64,000 bases of DNA, taken from NCBI GenBank assembly GCA_017454915.1, contig JAFTCC010000062.1:30736-94735 (forward strand), given 5' to 3'. The position numbers and the translations under genes are program-made. This document shows positions 35,002 to 44,901 of the stretch, piece by piece. Position 1 is the stretch's first letter; the number at the start of each line of letters is the position of its first letter. Under the pieces are notes generated by a model. That model was not told the origin of the DNA. It made no database searches and worked only from the letters and a program-made list of their open reading frames with translations. This stretch comes from Paludibacteraceae bacterium. Lineage in GTDB: Bacteria; Bacteroidota; Bacteroidia; Bacteroidales; Paludibacteraceae.

Positions 35002-38000
35002 CTATTCCACTTTTTCTGCTTCGCGGTCAGCAATGCCATTGAGACGGCTTACGATTTCTTCTTGGATTCCATCCTGTTCAGTGTAGTTGGCTTGCAGGCT
35101 TAGCAGATATTGTTTTGCTTGGAAGTCGTCTTCGCGTTGAATATAGATGTCTGCAAGCAGCACCATGGCTTTTGCAAGCCAATATTGGTGTGGTGTGCCT
35201 TTCTTTGCAAAGTCCATGATTTCTGCTTCAGCCTTGTCTATGTCTTTCTGTTTGTAGAGTATGTCGGCAATGAGATATTTGGCTTCGGCTCCTTGTTGCG
35301 TTTGCGTGTTTTTCGCCACTTCCCTCAAATCAGGTAGCGCACGGAAATAGTCTTCCTGTTCGAGATATGACTTAGCGCGGTGGTAGCGTGCCTCATATAC
35401 CATGTCGTTTTCCGAATGGTTGTCCTCAATGATTTGTGTTGCCATTCTTATGGTGTTGTTCTGGTCTTTGAGGTAGTAGCTGCAGCGCAGTACGCCAAGC
35501 CGTGCGGCATTGGCGTTTTCAATGATTGATGCGCATTCCTGCAGCCGTGCAAAGTATTTTGTTGCAGCGGTGTAGTCTTTGTTGTCGTATGCTATTTCAG
35601 CGGCTCTCAGGCATGCTTCTTCCCGATGTGTTGAGCCCTTCATCTCTGTGAGCGGGTCATAGGCTTTGAGTGCCTCATTGCGCTCGCCAGTGCGGTAGTA
35701 ACTATCAGCCATATAGTATTGCGCGACAGTGCAATAGCGTCCGTCGGGGCAATAGCTGTTGACATAGCTCTTCATGCCGGCAGCCGCTTGGCTGTATTTG
35801 CCCTGAACGTATTGACGTTCCGCGGCCATGTATGTCAGCGAGTCCTCTTTGTTTGCAGCGTTGGTCTTGATTACGCGGCCAAGGGTCTTGGTGTAATCGA
35901 TGTATTCCTTCACGCGGTCCAGCGTGATGTATGTTTCTTCGAGCGCGTCAAGCGCTGTGTAGCTCTCGTCGCTGCCGGGATAATCTTTGATGACTTGTTT
36001 GTAACTTTTGATTGCCATGTCATGATCGCTGCGGTTGTCATACACCATTGCAATCTCAAGTGCGGCTTTGGGTGCCAGTTCGCTGTTGGGGTAGTTGGCA
36101 AGCAGTCTTTTGTAGCTTTCGATGGCTTCATCGCCTTTGCCCTGCTGTATGAACGCTCGGCCGCTTTCATATAGGGCATCGTCAGCGTATGACGATTGCG
36201 GCATCTGTCTTACCAGCTGTTCCATCACGTTGATTTTGTCGCTGTACTGTTTCATTAGTCCGAGGCAATAGCCGCGTTGGAACAAAGCGTAGTCTTTACC
36301 CTTACCGCCGGCAGCGTATGCCTTGCTGTAGTTGGCTTCAGCCTGCGTGAGGTTGCGTTTTGAGAAATAAGTGTCTGCTATGCGGTTAAGCGCGTCGGTA
36401 TAACGGGTGTCCTTTTTGTCGGCAATGTTCACAAATTGAGTGAAGTGCTTGAAAGCATTGTCATATTTCTTTTGCGAATAGTAGGCGTAGCCGGCTCCAT
36501 ATCGTGCTTGTCGCATGTGGCTGTCAGTAGCGCCTTTCGCGCGGCTGATGTATTTCTCCATGTCGTCCGCCGACAGTTGGTATTGCTTGTTGCGGTAATA
36601 TGTCTCGCCGCGCCACAGGTAACTGTCGGTTTGGTATTTGTTTGCGGGGGCGTCTATGACTGTTGTGAAGCACTCAAGGGCCTTGGCTAAGTTGCTGCCC
36701 TCATAGCATTCGGTGCCGAACTTGTATGTCAGGTAGTATTTTGTGTCGATAAGTTGTGGGGTGGGGTTCTTGACTTTGTTGATTTCGTTGATGGCTGCTT
36801 GGTAGTTCTTGGTTTTAAGCAGTACTTCCATCAGCAGGCTCTGTATTTTGGGTGCGTTGTCGGCGTCGGGGTATTGTGCCAAGTAATTGCTCAATGCCGT
36901 TACGCTTTCGCCGAACGCGTCATTGCTCTGGCATGTTGCCAACGCATAATTGTACATGGCTTGTTGGTGGATTTTAGCATTGAAGTTTGTAGCGGCGGCT
37001 TGTGAGTATGCCATGCGCGCTTGGTCAATTTGCTTCTGCTTTATGTAGGAGTGTCCTATGTGTAGATATGCGTTTTCTGATAGTGTGTCAGTTTTGTTGG
37101 TGGCTTTTTGGAGGTTTTTGATGGCGTCGCCATATTTGCCTAACTGATATTGTGCCATACCCAGCAGATACATGTCGCTACGGTTGGTTTTCTTCGTGCT
37201 GCTCTTATATGCCTCGATGTGCTCTATGGCATCACCGTAATGTCCTTTGATATAAGCGATTTCGCCCATCATGCGGTGCAGCTCGGCGTTCTCTTTGTTT
37301 TTGGGGTACTCTGCAAACAGCGTTTTTGCGCGCTCTTCAACAGCCTCGTAGTTTCCTTCGCTGAAGTATATCTGGCACAGGTAGTATGGCACGGTCTGTT
37401 TATATTCGTTGATGTGCTCAATTTGTAGGAAATGGGGTTTTGCCTCGTTGTAGTGTCCGAGCGTATATTGGCAGTAAGCGTAGTAATACTGCGAGGCAAG
37501 TTTATATGCGGTGGGTCTGCCAAGCAGGTTTTCAAAGTCTGTTGACGCGGCTTCGTATTGCTTTTGTTGCAGTTTGGCTATGCCGCTGTAGAACAGCAGG
37601 TCGTTCTTTTCTGTTTGCGAAAGTCGCTCACTGTCGGCGCGGCGAAACTCCTCAAGCGCAAGTTTAGATTTTTTGTTTTCCACATATAGCACTCCGGCCA
37701 TGAAATGAAGTTCGGGAACGTGCTGGCTGTATGGATGCTCAACAAGGTAGTTGACGATTTCTTCTGAAGTGCCGGGACGGCGCTGTATATAGTGAATGTG
37801 GAGCATATAGTACATTGCCTCTTCCACTTGGTCGCCGCCTGGATTCTGCGCTATGTATGCGCTGAACATTTGTTCGGCGGCGGTGTAGTTTTTCTGGTCA
37901 ACCAATTCAAGCCCTTGTCTGTAGAGGGTGTTTGGAGCGGTGTATTCCATGCTGTGCTGGGCGCGTGCGCCGTCACACAATGCGAGAATCACAATCAGTG

Positions 38001-38061
38001 TTATTACTTTTTTCAACAAGCCAATGCCCAAGAGCATCATCAGTTTCTTGCCTTTATTCAT
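35002..38061 (-). CDS. Large periplasmic TPR-repeat protein
   Basis: The 1019-residue protein has a signal peptide (VITLIVILALCDGARAQ) and is almost entirely tetratricopeptide-like helices of 34 residues or so (for example YRQGLELVDQKNYTAAEQMF, LFYSGIAKLQQKQYEAASTD and later ALYESGRAFIQQGKGDEAI), perhaps 20 or more repeats. Such long TPR proteins in Bacteroidales usually pair with an outer-membrane barrel and resemble YbgF/BamD-type scaffolds. It is the first gene of the TPR-barrel-regulator operon. It probably organises envelope proteins, but the partner is not shown by sequence. The coding start is ATG 38061. Confidence 0.85.
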   Translation of the reverse strand: MNKGKKLMMLLGIGLLKKVITLIVILALCDGARAQHSMEYTAPNTLYRQGLELVDQKNYTAAEQMFSAYIAQNPGGDQVEEAMYYMLHIHYIQRRPGTSEEIVNYLVEHPYSQHVPELHFMAGVLYVENKKSKLALEEFRRADSERLSQTEKNDLLFYSGIAKLQQKQYEAASTDFENLLGRPTAYKLASQYYYAYCQYTLGHYNEAKPHFLQIEHINEYKQTVPYYLCQIYFSEGNYEAVEERAKTLFAEYPKNKENAELHRMMGEIAYIKGHYGDAIEHIEAYKSSTKKTNRSDMYLLGMAQYQLGKYGDAIKNLQKATNKTDTLSENAYLHIGHSYIKQKQIDQARMAYSQAAATNFNAKIHQQAMYNYALATCQSNDAFGESVTALSNYLAQYPDADNAPKIQSLLMEVLLKTKNYQAAINEINKVKNPTPQLIDTKYYLTYKFGTECYEGSNLAKALECFTTVIDAPANKYQTDSYLWRGETYYRNKQYQLSADDMEKYISRAKGATDSHMRQARYGAGYAYYSQKKYDNAFKHFTQFVNIADKKDTRYTDALNRIADTYFSKRNLTQAEANYSKAYAAGGKGKDYALFQRGYCLGLMKQYSDKINVMEQLVRQMPQSSYADDALYESGRAFIQQGKGDEAIESYKRLLANYPNSELAPKAALEIAMVYDNRSDHDMAIKSYKQVIKDYPGSDESYTALDALEETYITLDRVKEYIDYTKTLGRVIKTNAANKEDSLTYMAAERQYVQGKYSQAAAGMKSYVNSYCPDGRYCTVAQYYMADSYYRTGERNEALKAYDPLTEMKGSTHREEACLRAAEIAYDNKDYTAATKYFARLQECASIIENANAARLGVLRCSYYLKDQNNTIRMATQIIEDNHSENDMVYEARYHRAKSYLEQEDYFRALPDLREVAKNTQTQQGAEAKYLIADILYKQKDIDKAEAEIMDFAKKGTPHQYWLAKAMVLLADIYIQREDDFQAKQYLLSLQANYTEQDGIQEEIVSRLNGIADREAEKVE

Positions 38062-38116
38062 TGTTTTTGTATTTTATTTTATTTTATTGTTGTCAATTGT
38101 TGATTGTCTGTTTTTG

Positions 38117-39292
38117 TTATTCCACATACAGCACCAATCCCTTAAGGTATTCACCTTCGGGGTGGTAAATGTTGATGGGGTGGTCGGCAGGCTGTGTTAG
38201 CTGGTGCAAAATTCTCACCTGCCTTTTTGCCGCTGCCGCAGCGCTGAACACGGCGAGGCGGAACATATCCTTGTCTACCACCTGCGAGCAGCTGAATGTG
38301 AACAGTATGCTGTGCGGGGCTATCTTTTCAAGCGCTTTTTGGTTGAGCCTGCGGTAGCCTTGCAGGGCGTTGCGTATTGCGCCGCGGTGTTTGGCAAATG
38401 CCGGCGGGTCTAATATGATGAGGTCATACGCCTGCTGCATATTGTCAAGAAATCGGAATGCGTCTTCGGCAAAGGCTTTGTGACGTTCACATTCGCCGAA
38501 GTTGAGGTTCACATTGCGTTCAGTGAGTTCTATGGCTTTTGCCGAACTGTCAACCGAATGCACCGATAGTGCGCCGCCGCGAAGGGCATAGACGCTGAAG
38601 CCTCCGGTGTAGCAGAACATGTTAAGGACATTACGGTCGCGGCTATACCGTTCCAAGAGGCTGCGGTTGTCCCGCTGGTCCACAAAAAATCCAGTCTTTT
38701 GACCGCGAAGCCAGTCGATGTTGAATTTCAGCCCGTTTTCGCATCCCACGGACTGGCCTTCGTTGCCAATCAGATAGCCGTCGTCACGCTCCTCCAGTGG
38801 TGCTTTGTAGGGTAGGGTGCCTTCCGACTTGTAATAGACATTGCTGACCTCGACAACCACATCTTTCACAATCTCCGCCAACTCGCGGCGTATGAGGTGC
38901 ATTCCCACGCTGTGGGCTTGCATTACGGCAGTGTCGCCATACACGTCAATGATAAGTCCTGGCAGCATATCGCCCTCGCCGTGTACTAACCTGTATGTGT
39001 CGTTGTCTTTTCTGATGAGCCCGAGAGCCTTGCGCATGTTGTAGGCGCTCTCTATCCTGCGGCGGAAAAATGCTGCGTCAATCTTTTCGTTTGGCGAGAA
39101 TGTTAATAGCCGCACAGCGATGCTGCCAATTTGGTAATGTCCTGCTCCGAGCGCCGTCCCGTCGCTTGCCACGACGCTAACGACTTCGCCTTCTGAAGGA
39201 TTGCCGTCAATGCGTGCCACGGCGCCAGAAAACACCCACGGGTGGAAACGAAGGACTGACTCCTCTTTATGTGGTTTTAAGTATATTGTCAT
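38117..39292 (-). CDS. rlmI: RlmI-like 23S rRNA (cytosine-C5) methyltransferase
   Basis: Start ATG 39292 (MTIYLKPHKEES) is preferred over an upstream TTG (39310) that overlaps the RadC stop. The 391-residue protein has an N-terminal PUA domain (RFHPWVFSGAVARI, then GEVVSVVASDG), an EEHAD-like linker, the family motif GQKTGFFVDQRDNR and the SAM-binding and catalytic blocks LNMFCYTGGFSVYA and LDPPAFAKH. RlmI methylates C1962 of 23S rRNA. The family also includes close paralogues, so the exact target is likely but not certain. It is 15 bases downstream of radC on the same strand. Confidence 0.88.
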   Translation of the reverse strand: MTIYLKPHKEESVLRFHPWVFSGAVARIDGNPSEGEVVSVVASDGTALGAGHYQIGSIAVRLLTFSPNEKIDAAFFRRRIESAYNMRKALGLIRKDNDTYRLVHGEGDMLPGLIIDVYGDTAVMQAHSVGMHLIRRELAEIVKDVVVEVSNVYYKSEGTLPYKAPLEERDDGYLIGNEGQSVGCENGLKFNIDWLRGQKTGFFVDQRDNRSLLERYSRDRNVLNMFCYTGGFSVYALRGGALSVHSVDSSAKAIELTERNVNLNFGECERHKAFAEDAFRFLDNMQQAYDLIILDPPAFAKHRGAIRNALQGYRRLNQKALEKIAPHSILFTFSCSQVVDKDMFRLAVFSAAAAAKRQVRILHQLTQPADHPINIYHPEGEYLKGLVLYVE

Positions 39293-39306
39293 TCTGCTGG
39301 TTCTTA

Positions 39307-39996
39307 TCAAATAAATATGTCTGGTTTTGAAGTGGCATAGCTGAAATATCCGTCTCTTGCTATGATGATGTGGTCATTGAGTTTGAGGTCAAAAACTTTT
39401 GCGGCCTGTGCTACTTTTTGTGTCAGCGTGTCGTCTTGTACACTTGGCATGCGGTTGCCCGACGGGTGGTTATGCGCTATGATAACAGACGCAGTGTTGC
39501 CTGTAAGCGCAGGTCGTATTATGTCCTTTGGGTCGCAGACCACCGCTGTCCGTGTGCCAGACGCGATTTTTTGCTTATGCGTGAGCCTGCCTGCCGCATT
39601 GAGATACATCGCCCACATCTCCTCGTGGTTCAGGTCACAAAGTATTGGAGCGATATGCTCATACACTGCCTGCGGATTAGTCAGCAGCGGGTTGTCTGCA
39701 TTAGGCGTATCGCGGCGTCTGCGTGCGAGCTCAAACACCGCGGCTATGGTGATCGCTTTGGCAGTACCAACACCCTTGTAACGCATATAATATGTGTAGT
39801 CGTTGCGCGACAACTCATTAAGGTCGTTGCCACAGTCGTTCATTATGTCGGCTGCAAGCCGCAAGACATTGTAGTCCCTTGTGCCGGAGCCCAATACGAT
39901 TGCCAGCAGTTCTGAGTTACTTAGGCTCTGCTGACCGTATGTCATCAGACGCTCACGCGGACGGCTGTCCTCCAACTGGCTTTTGATTGAACCCAC
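39307..39996 (-). CDS. radC: RadC/JAB-domain DNA-repair-associated protein
   Basis: The 229-residue protein begins at GTG 39996; no ATG precedes the conserved RPRERLMTYG block. It has a helix-hairpin-helix-like N-terminal part (LSNSELLAIVLGSGTRDYN), a KGVGTAKAITI loop and the JAMM metal motif HNHPSGNRMPS followed by DD. The family is widespread and named for an old repair link, but its biochemical role is still not settled. The promoter box at 40027-40034 lies 31 bases upstream and panD diverges on the other side. Confidence 0.9.
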   Translation of the reverse strand: MGSIKSQLEDSRPRERLMTYGQQSLSNSELLAIVLGSGTRDYNVLRLAADIMNDCGNDLNELSRNDYTYYMRYKGVGTAKAITIAAVFELARRRRDTPNADNPLLTNPQAVYEHIAPILCDLNHEEMWAMYLNAAGRLTHKQKIASGTRTAVVCDPKDIIRPALTGNTASVIIAHNHPSGNRMPSVQDDTLTQKVAQAAKVFDLKLNDHIIIARDGYFSYATSKPDIFI

Positions 39997-40026
39997 TCGA
40001 TTGTTTTTTTAGATTATTTCAAACTA

Positions 40027-40034
40027 CAAAGTTA
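40027..40034 (-). promoter_or_regulatory. -7 promoter box of radC
   Basis: TAACTTTG on the minus strand, 31 bases before GTG 39996; no well-placed -33 box was found. Confidence 0.55.
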
Positions 40035-40093
40035 CGAAAAAAATGCTAAATGGGAAATATGACCGCAAAAAATGAACTTTTGGTGCGGTATTA

Positions 40094-40125
40094 TTTGCGT
40101 GAAAATAAAAAAAGCAGTAATTTTG
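40094..40125 (+). promoter_or_regulatory. Promoter of panD
   Basis: TTTG (40094-40097), a 20-base spacer and TAATTTTG (40118-40125). The in-frame ATG at 40072 is upstream of this promoter, which supports the GTG start at 40168. Confidence 0.75.
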
Positions 40126-40167
40126 CAAAACAAAATAAAAACTGAACTAACCGAAATAGCAACAGCA

Positions 40168-40521
40168 GTGTTTCTGACAATTCTGAAATCAAAAATTCAC
40201 CGTGTTACGGTAACCGAGGCTAACCTTGACTACATAGGCAGCATCACGATAGATGAGGCCCTGATGGAGGCGGCAGGCATTCTTCCTAACGAACAGGTGG
40301 CCATAGTGGATAACAGCAACGGGGCGCGCCTTACCACTTATGCGATTCCCGGCCCGCGCAATTCAGGTGTTATTTGCCTCAACGGCGCAGCCGCACGGCT
40401 CGTGCAGCCTGGCGACGTGATAATAATCATGGCGTATGCCATCATGACACAGGAGGAGGCGAAGGATTTCCATCCCAGCGTAATCTTTCCTGACACGGCG
40501 ACAAACAGGCTTCTGGATTGA
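40168..40521 (+). CDS. panD: Aspartate 1-decarboxylase precursor
   Basis: PanD makes beta-alanine, the second half of pantothenate. With GTG 40168 as start, the protein is 117 residues and the self-cleavage site Gly24-Ser25 (YIGSITIDE) falls at the usual place; Ser25 becomes the pyruvoyl cofactor. Lys9 and Tyr22 match the usual active-site context ([10 protein letters not shown] and LDYIGS). [12 protein letters not shown] and IIMAYAIM match the C-terminal part of the family. An in-frame ATG at 40072 would add 32 unrelated residues and lies upstream of the promoter, so it is rejected. PanB is 14 kb away. Confidence 0.95.
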   Translation: MFLTILKSKIHRVTVTEANLDYIGSITIDEALMEAAGILPNEQVAIVDNSNGARLTTYAIPGPRNSGVICLNGAAARLVQPGDVIIIMAYAIMTQEEAKDFHPSVIFPDTATNRLLD

Positions 40522-40561
40522 AACTCAGCGACTGCGAAGACGCATTTCATGCCATAAAATC

Positions 40562-40590
40562 AAGGGCTGCTACGTAAGTGGCAGCCTTTT
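40562..40590 (+). terminator. Terminator after panD
   Basis: A GGCTGC/GCAGCC stem (40565-40570, 40581-40586) with flanking A and T residues follows the panD stop by 40 bases. Confidence 0.7.
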
Positions 40591-40601
40591 GTTGTTTCTG
40601 C

Positions 40602-40632
40602 TTGCGTATATCAAATAAAATAACTAACTTTG
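40602..40632 (+). promoter_or_regulatory. Promoter of the small membrane protein gene
   Basis: TTG (40602-40604), a 20-base spacer and TAACTTTG (40625-40632), 21 bases before ATG 40654. Confidence 0.7.
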
Positions 40633-40653
40633 CCAAAGATATTGTGCGAAGAA

Positions 40654-40872
40654 ATGTTTTCTTTGTCAGTTTACGTTTTGGTGGCGGTTCTCCTGTTGTT
40701 GGCGGTCGCCGGTCTTTCGGTTGGAATCCTGCTTAATCGCAAAGGCGGATTCCCTAATAGCCATGTGTCTGGCAATGAGGAAATGCGGCGCAGGGGCATA
40801 GGCTGCGCACAAAGCCAAGACAGACAGGCAAGACAGACACCGCGGAACAAGATTGACGTCAATAAATTGTGA
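40654..40872 (+). CDS. Small single-span membrane protein, unknown function
   Basis: ATG 40654 is chosen since the earlier in-frame codon at 40630 overlaps the promoter. The 72-residue protein has one N-terminal membrane segment (about 4-27) and a conserved-looking polar tail: NRKGGFPNSHVSGNEEMRRR, then GIGCAQSQDRQ, with one Cys. I believe this FPxxHV/GIxCxQSQD pattern recurs in small Bacteroidetes membrane proteins. The function is unknown and no homology search was possible. Confidence 0.72.
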   Translation: MFSLSVYVLVAVLLLLAVAGLSVGILLNRKGGFPNSHVSGNEEMRRRGIGCAQSQDRQARQTPRNKIDVNKL

Positions 40873-40969
40873 GCATACCCTGACATTGTAAACCGTAAAG
40901 TATCAGTCATGAGGATGCAACATGTGGCGTCCAAACATACCATGCTTAAGAATATAATCTTTCATCATA

Positions 40970-41572
40970 ATGGATAATAAACTTTCAATCATCTCACTCG
41001 TATGCAACGCTATTCTTACCGTTGCCGTCATCGTCTTATTCGTGCTCTATGCCAGCAACAAGCCTGCTGAAGTTGAAGAAACGACTTCTGTAGTGCCACT
41101 TGGCGAGCAGATTCCGGTGGCGTACATCAATCTTGACTCTCTGCTTACTGGCTACGCTTTTGCTGTAGAGGCCAACGACCAGTTGATGGCCAAGCAGGAG
41201 AACGCTCGCGTTGAACTTAACAGCGCAATGCGCAAACTGCAAGGCGAAATGAACGATTTTCAGCGCAAAATCGATAACAATGCTTTCTTGAGCCGTGAGC
41301 GTGCCGAAAGTGAACAAAGGCGCATACTCAAAAAACAGCAGGACCTTGAGGCTCGTAATGACCAGCTTACGCAAAGCCTGCTTGAAGAGCAGCAGCGACT
41401 CACAATGCAGCTCAAAGACACCATCGACGTGTTCCTCGCCGAATATAACAAGGACGGCCGATATCAAATTATCTTGAGCAATTCAGCATCCGACAATGTG
41501 CTTTACAGCACCCCAGGGCACGACATCACCAAAGAAGTGATTGACCAGCTCAACAAAAGAATGAAACACTAA
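40970..41572 (+). CDS. OmpH/Skp-like periplasmic chaperone family protein
   Basis: The 200-residue protein has an N-terminal membrane segment or uncleaved signal (about 6-28), then IPVAYINLDSLLTGYAF, the usual start of OmpH-family proteins, and a long coiled coil (about 60-150, ERAESEQRRILKKQQDLEAR). It ends with a beta segment (YQIILSNSASDNVLY). Skp-type proteins hold unfolded outer-membrane proteins in the periplasm. The next gene encodes a TonB receptor, a natural client. The gap between the two genes is 18 bases, so they probably share a transcript. Confidence 0.85.
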   Translation: MDNKLSIISLVCNAILTVAVIVLFVLYASNKPAEVEETTSVVPLGEQIPVAYINLDSLLTGYAFAVEANDQLMAKQENARVELNSAMRKLQGEMNDFQRKIDNNAFLSRERAESEQRRILKKQQDLEARNDQLTQSLLEEQQRLTMQLKDTIDVFLAEYNKDGRYQIILSNSASDNVLYSTPGHDITKEVIDQLNKRMKH

Positions 41573-41590
41573 CTCTAAAAAACTATACCC

Positions 41591-44500
41591 GTGAAAAAAA
41601 TCCTGATGTTAACCGCAATGTGCTTTTGCGCGGCATTAGTGTCGGCGCAAAACGCTTCGTTGCGCGGTGTGGTGCTTTCTGAAGAAAACAACGCACCCGT
41701 GGTTGATGCAGTGGTTACGCTTGAGAACCAAAACATCTCAACCACAACAAACACTAACGGTGAGTTCCAGCTCATGTTTCTTGAACCAATGGACGAGGAA
41801 CTCGTAATCACATCCTCCCAGTTTCTTGCCAAGGCAATTGCCGTAACCATAAAGGACGGCAGCAACGACCTTGGTCAAATCAAAGTTCAGCCTGATGTGC
41901 AGACAGACGCTAAAAGCGATGTGGTTCTGCAGCTGTCTGACGAAGAGCTTGAAGATGAAGAGGGGCGCAACCAGAACATGGTCAGCACCAGCACCGCCCG
42001 CGACGTTTACGCCAACTATGTCGCCTTCACTTTCAGTTCAGCGCGCTTCCGTGTACGCGGATATGACAACGCTTCTTCACAGACTTACATCAACGGCGTG
42101 AACTTTAACGGACTTGAGCGCGGAATGTTCAACTTCTCATCAATCGGCGGCCTTAACCGTATCTCGCGCCAGCGCGATGATGTCCGTCCTCTCGAAGCTT
42201 CGGCATACGCCTTTGGCGACCTTGGAGCCTCAAGCAACATTCTGATGAACGCCACGCGTATCGCGCAGGGGTGGAACGTGGGCATCGCAGCTGCCAACCG
42301 TAACTACAAGGGACGCCTCACTGCCACCTATGGTTCCGGATTGCTCGCAAACGGATGGGCGTTCGCCGCGTCACTTGCTTGGAGATATTCTCCTTACATT
42401 GACAAAAAAGGCATCATTGGCGAAGGCTCCAACTACAACTCCATCGGTTATTTCTTCTCTGCCGAAAAGCGCTTCAACGAGAACCACTCGATGAATATAC
42501 TGACTTTTGGCGCTCCGACGATGCGCGGTCAGAACCTCGCGGTTACGCAGGAAGTTTATGACCTAACAGGTTCTATCTACTATAACCCCGCTTGGGGCTA
42601 CCAAGACGGCAAGATGCGCAACTCACGCATTGTTAAGTCGTTTGACCCGACGTTAATCGCCAACTACGAGTGGAAAACCGAACAGCACAACGTAAAAGTA
42701 GGCGTTGGTCTCCACTATTCGCTCTACAGCAATTCTGCATTTAACTATTATAATGCGTCTGATCCGCGTCCTGACTACTACCGCAATCTGCCAAGCATAC
42801 TGTTTGACACTCAGCTCGACGCCAACGGAGCTTTCATTACCAAGGACCTCAACGGTGTGGATCTGTACACTGCTCCAGGTGCTAATGGAGGCGGTGACCA
42901 ATACTGGACATACAATGGCAACACTTTCGGCCCGACTGTTGACTTCAACACCTATCAGGCAATGACCGACCTCTGGACGGGACGCAACAACGCCACCACG
43001 CAAGTCAACTGGGACGAACTCTATGCCGCTAACCGTTCAGCTCTCGCAGCAAATGCTGACGGACAGGCTCGCTACATACTTGAACGCCGCCACAACGATT
43101 TGATGGAAATCACTGGCAATGCCACGTATCGCGGACAAGTGCTGCCGAATATGAAACTCACCGCGGGACTTGAAGTCAAAGCTGGTCGCGGCATGCACTA
43201 CAAAACCATTGACGACATGCTCGGTGGTCAACAATGGTATGACCTTGATCCGTTCTCAGAGCGTGACCTCAAGGAACTTTCGGGTAATGTGGAAATGTCA
43301 CAGCTCGAACTTGATTATATCAAAATCAATGACCTTCGCAGCTTTGATTTCGAAAATAATAGGGCAAGCCGAATTTCAGATGGCGACAAAAAGAAACACT
43401 TCGGCTATGACTATGATATCAATATGCACAAAGTGTCTGCCTTCATCCAGAACGAATGGAAATTCAATAACGTTGACTTCTTCTATGCGCTGCAGGCTAC
43501 CTTCTCTGGCTTTAGGCGTGTAGGTAATATGGATAACGGACGCGCAAGATATATGTCGCTCGTCTATGCCAACGAAATGGTTGAAATGTATAACCGTGCA
43601 GGAATGCAGACAGACTACGATTGGTGGTATGACTACTACAGCAACGGCAGCTACAAGTCGTACGGCAAAGGTAAATACCATGCGTTCCTTGACCCTGCAT
43701 TGAAACTCGGCGTGTCTTATCGCATTGACGGACATAACCGCCTTATCGCAAATTTCATAGGCGAAACCAAGGCACCGCTCGCTCGCACGGCTTACGTGTC
43801 GGTACGCAACTACGACCGTGCGGTTGACGGACTCAAGAGCGCTAAAATACTCGGCGCCGACCTCACCTACGAAATCAACTATGCGGCTGTTCGCGGACGC
43901 ATCACCGGTTATGTAACAAAGACATGGGGCGAAACGCAACAGTCTGGTTACTATGACGACTCTTACAACACTTTTGTCAACTATGCAATGACCGGACTTG
44001 ACAACATCAACGCTGGACTTGAATTCGCGCTCGCAGTCAAAGCCGGCAAATATATCACCCTTACGCCTGTCGTTTCTTACCGCTACCATCAATACACCTC
44101 TGATGCCAAGACCACCTACAGCTCTGAAAACGGTATGGTGCTCGACTACATGAAGTTGCAGCAGGGTAGCAAGGATATCTATGTTCCGCTCTACGAAATT
44201 TCTGATAATGTATATACCAAAGGCCTCAAGGTGGCTTCAGGTCCTCAACTCGCTGCCAGCCTCAAGGTCAGCTTCTTCCACCCCAAAATGTGGTTTGCTG
44301 ACATCAGCCTTTCGTATTTTGACCATAACTACATGAGCTTTGCTCCGTCACACCGCATTCAGGGACTCTTTACCGGCATGCACGCCGATGGCTCACAGTC
44401 TGACGTGCAATATACAATCCGCAAAGAACAAATCGTTGACGAAAACGGACAGACGCAAACCGTTAACGCTACAGACGATTATGGACACGAAATAGCCGAG

Positions 44501-44842
44501 TTCCCCTACAGCGTGCTTGCAAAACAAGAGCGACTTGATGCCGACAAGTGGTATCATCGCCTTATGGTTGACATGTCAATCGGTAAACTCATCTACCTGA
44601 AAAACCGCCAGTCGCTGAGCATCAACCTCTCTATCAGCAACCTGTGCAACAACACGCACTTCAAAACCGGTGGCTATCAACAAGGACGTATCCCAACCCA
44701 GTCGCTGCAAGGACAGTATAATGGCACGGGGGCCAACCGTAAACAACAGAAGCAAATATCACCCAACGCATGGAAGTATCCTGCTAAGTACTACTACGCT
44801 TGGGGCACCAACTTCTTCCTCAACATATCGTATAAGTTCTAA
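41591..44842 (+). CDS. TonB-dependent receptor-like outer-membrane protein
   Basis: Start GTG 41591 gives a signal peptide (KKILMLTAMCFCAALVSAQ) and 1083 residues. A carboxypeptidase-like domain (LRGVVLSEENNAPVVDAVVT and TTTNTNGEFQL) is followed by a plug-like region (FRVRGYDNASSQTYINGVNF) and a large barrel ending in WGTNFFLNISYKF. The classic TonB box is not obvious. No SusD gene is adjacent; instead the DUF5689 lipoprotein gene follows after 59 bases, a pairing seen in Bacteroidetes. The ligand is unknown. It is close behind an OmpH-like gene. Confidence 0.87.
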   Translation: MKKILMLTAMCFCAALVSAQNASLRGVVLSEENNAPVVDAVVTLENQNISTTTNTNGEFQLMFLEPMDEELVITSSQFLAKAIAVTIKDGSNDLGQIKVQPDVQTDAKSDVVLQLSDEELEDEEGRNQNMVSTSTARDVYANYVAFTFSSARFRVRGYDNASSQTYINGVNFNGLERGMFNFSSIGGLNRISRQRDDVRPLEASAYAFGDLGASSNILMNATRIAQGWNVGIAAANRNYKGRLTATYGSGLLANGWAFAASLAWRYSPYIDKKGIIGEGSNYNSIGYFFSAEKRFNENHSMNILTFGAPTMRGQNLAVTQEVYDLTGSIYYNPAWGYQDGKMRNSRIVKSFDPTLIANYEWKTEQHNVKVGVGLHYSLYSNSAFNYYNASDPRPDYYRNLPSILFDTQLDANGAFITKDLNGVDLYTAPGANGGGDQYWTYNGNTFGPTVDFNTYQAMTDLWTGRNNATTQVNWDELYAANRSALAANADGQARYILERRHNDLMEITGNATYRGQVLPNMKLTAGLEVKAGRGMHYKTIDDMLGGQQWYDLDPFSERDLKELSGNVEMSQLELDYIKINDLRSFDFENNRASRISDGDKKKHFGYDYDINMHKVSAFIQNEWKFNNVDFFYALQATFSGFRRVGNMDNGRARYMSLVYANEMVEMYNRAGMQTDYDWWYDYYSNGSYKSYGKGKYHAFLDPALKLGVSYRIDGHNRLIANFIGETKAPLARTAYVSVRNYDRAVDGLKSAKILGADLTYEINYAAVRGRITGYVTKTWGETQQSGYYDDSYNTFVNYAMTGLDNINAGLEFALAVKAGKYITLTPVVSYRYHQYTSDAKTTYSSENGMVLDYMKLQQGSKDIYVPLYEISDNVYTKGLKVASGPQLAASLKVSFFHPKMWFADISLSYFDHNYMSFAPSHRIQGLFTGMHADGSQSDVQYTIRKEQIVDENGQTQTVNATDDYGHEIAEFPYSVLAKQERLDADKWYHRLMVDMSIGKLIYLKNRQSLSINLSISNLCNNTHFKTGGYQQGRIPTQSLQGQYNGTGANRKQQKQISPNAWKYPAKYYYAWGTNFFLNISYKF

Positions 44843-44901
44843 GGTTCATTTATCTAATAGTGAAATAACTAATAACTTATAACATTAAATACTAAGAAAT
44901 T

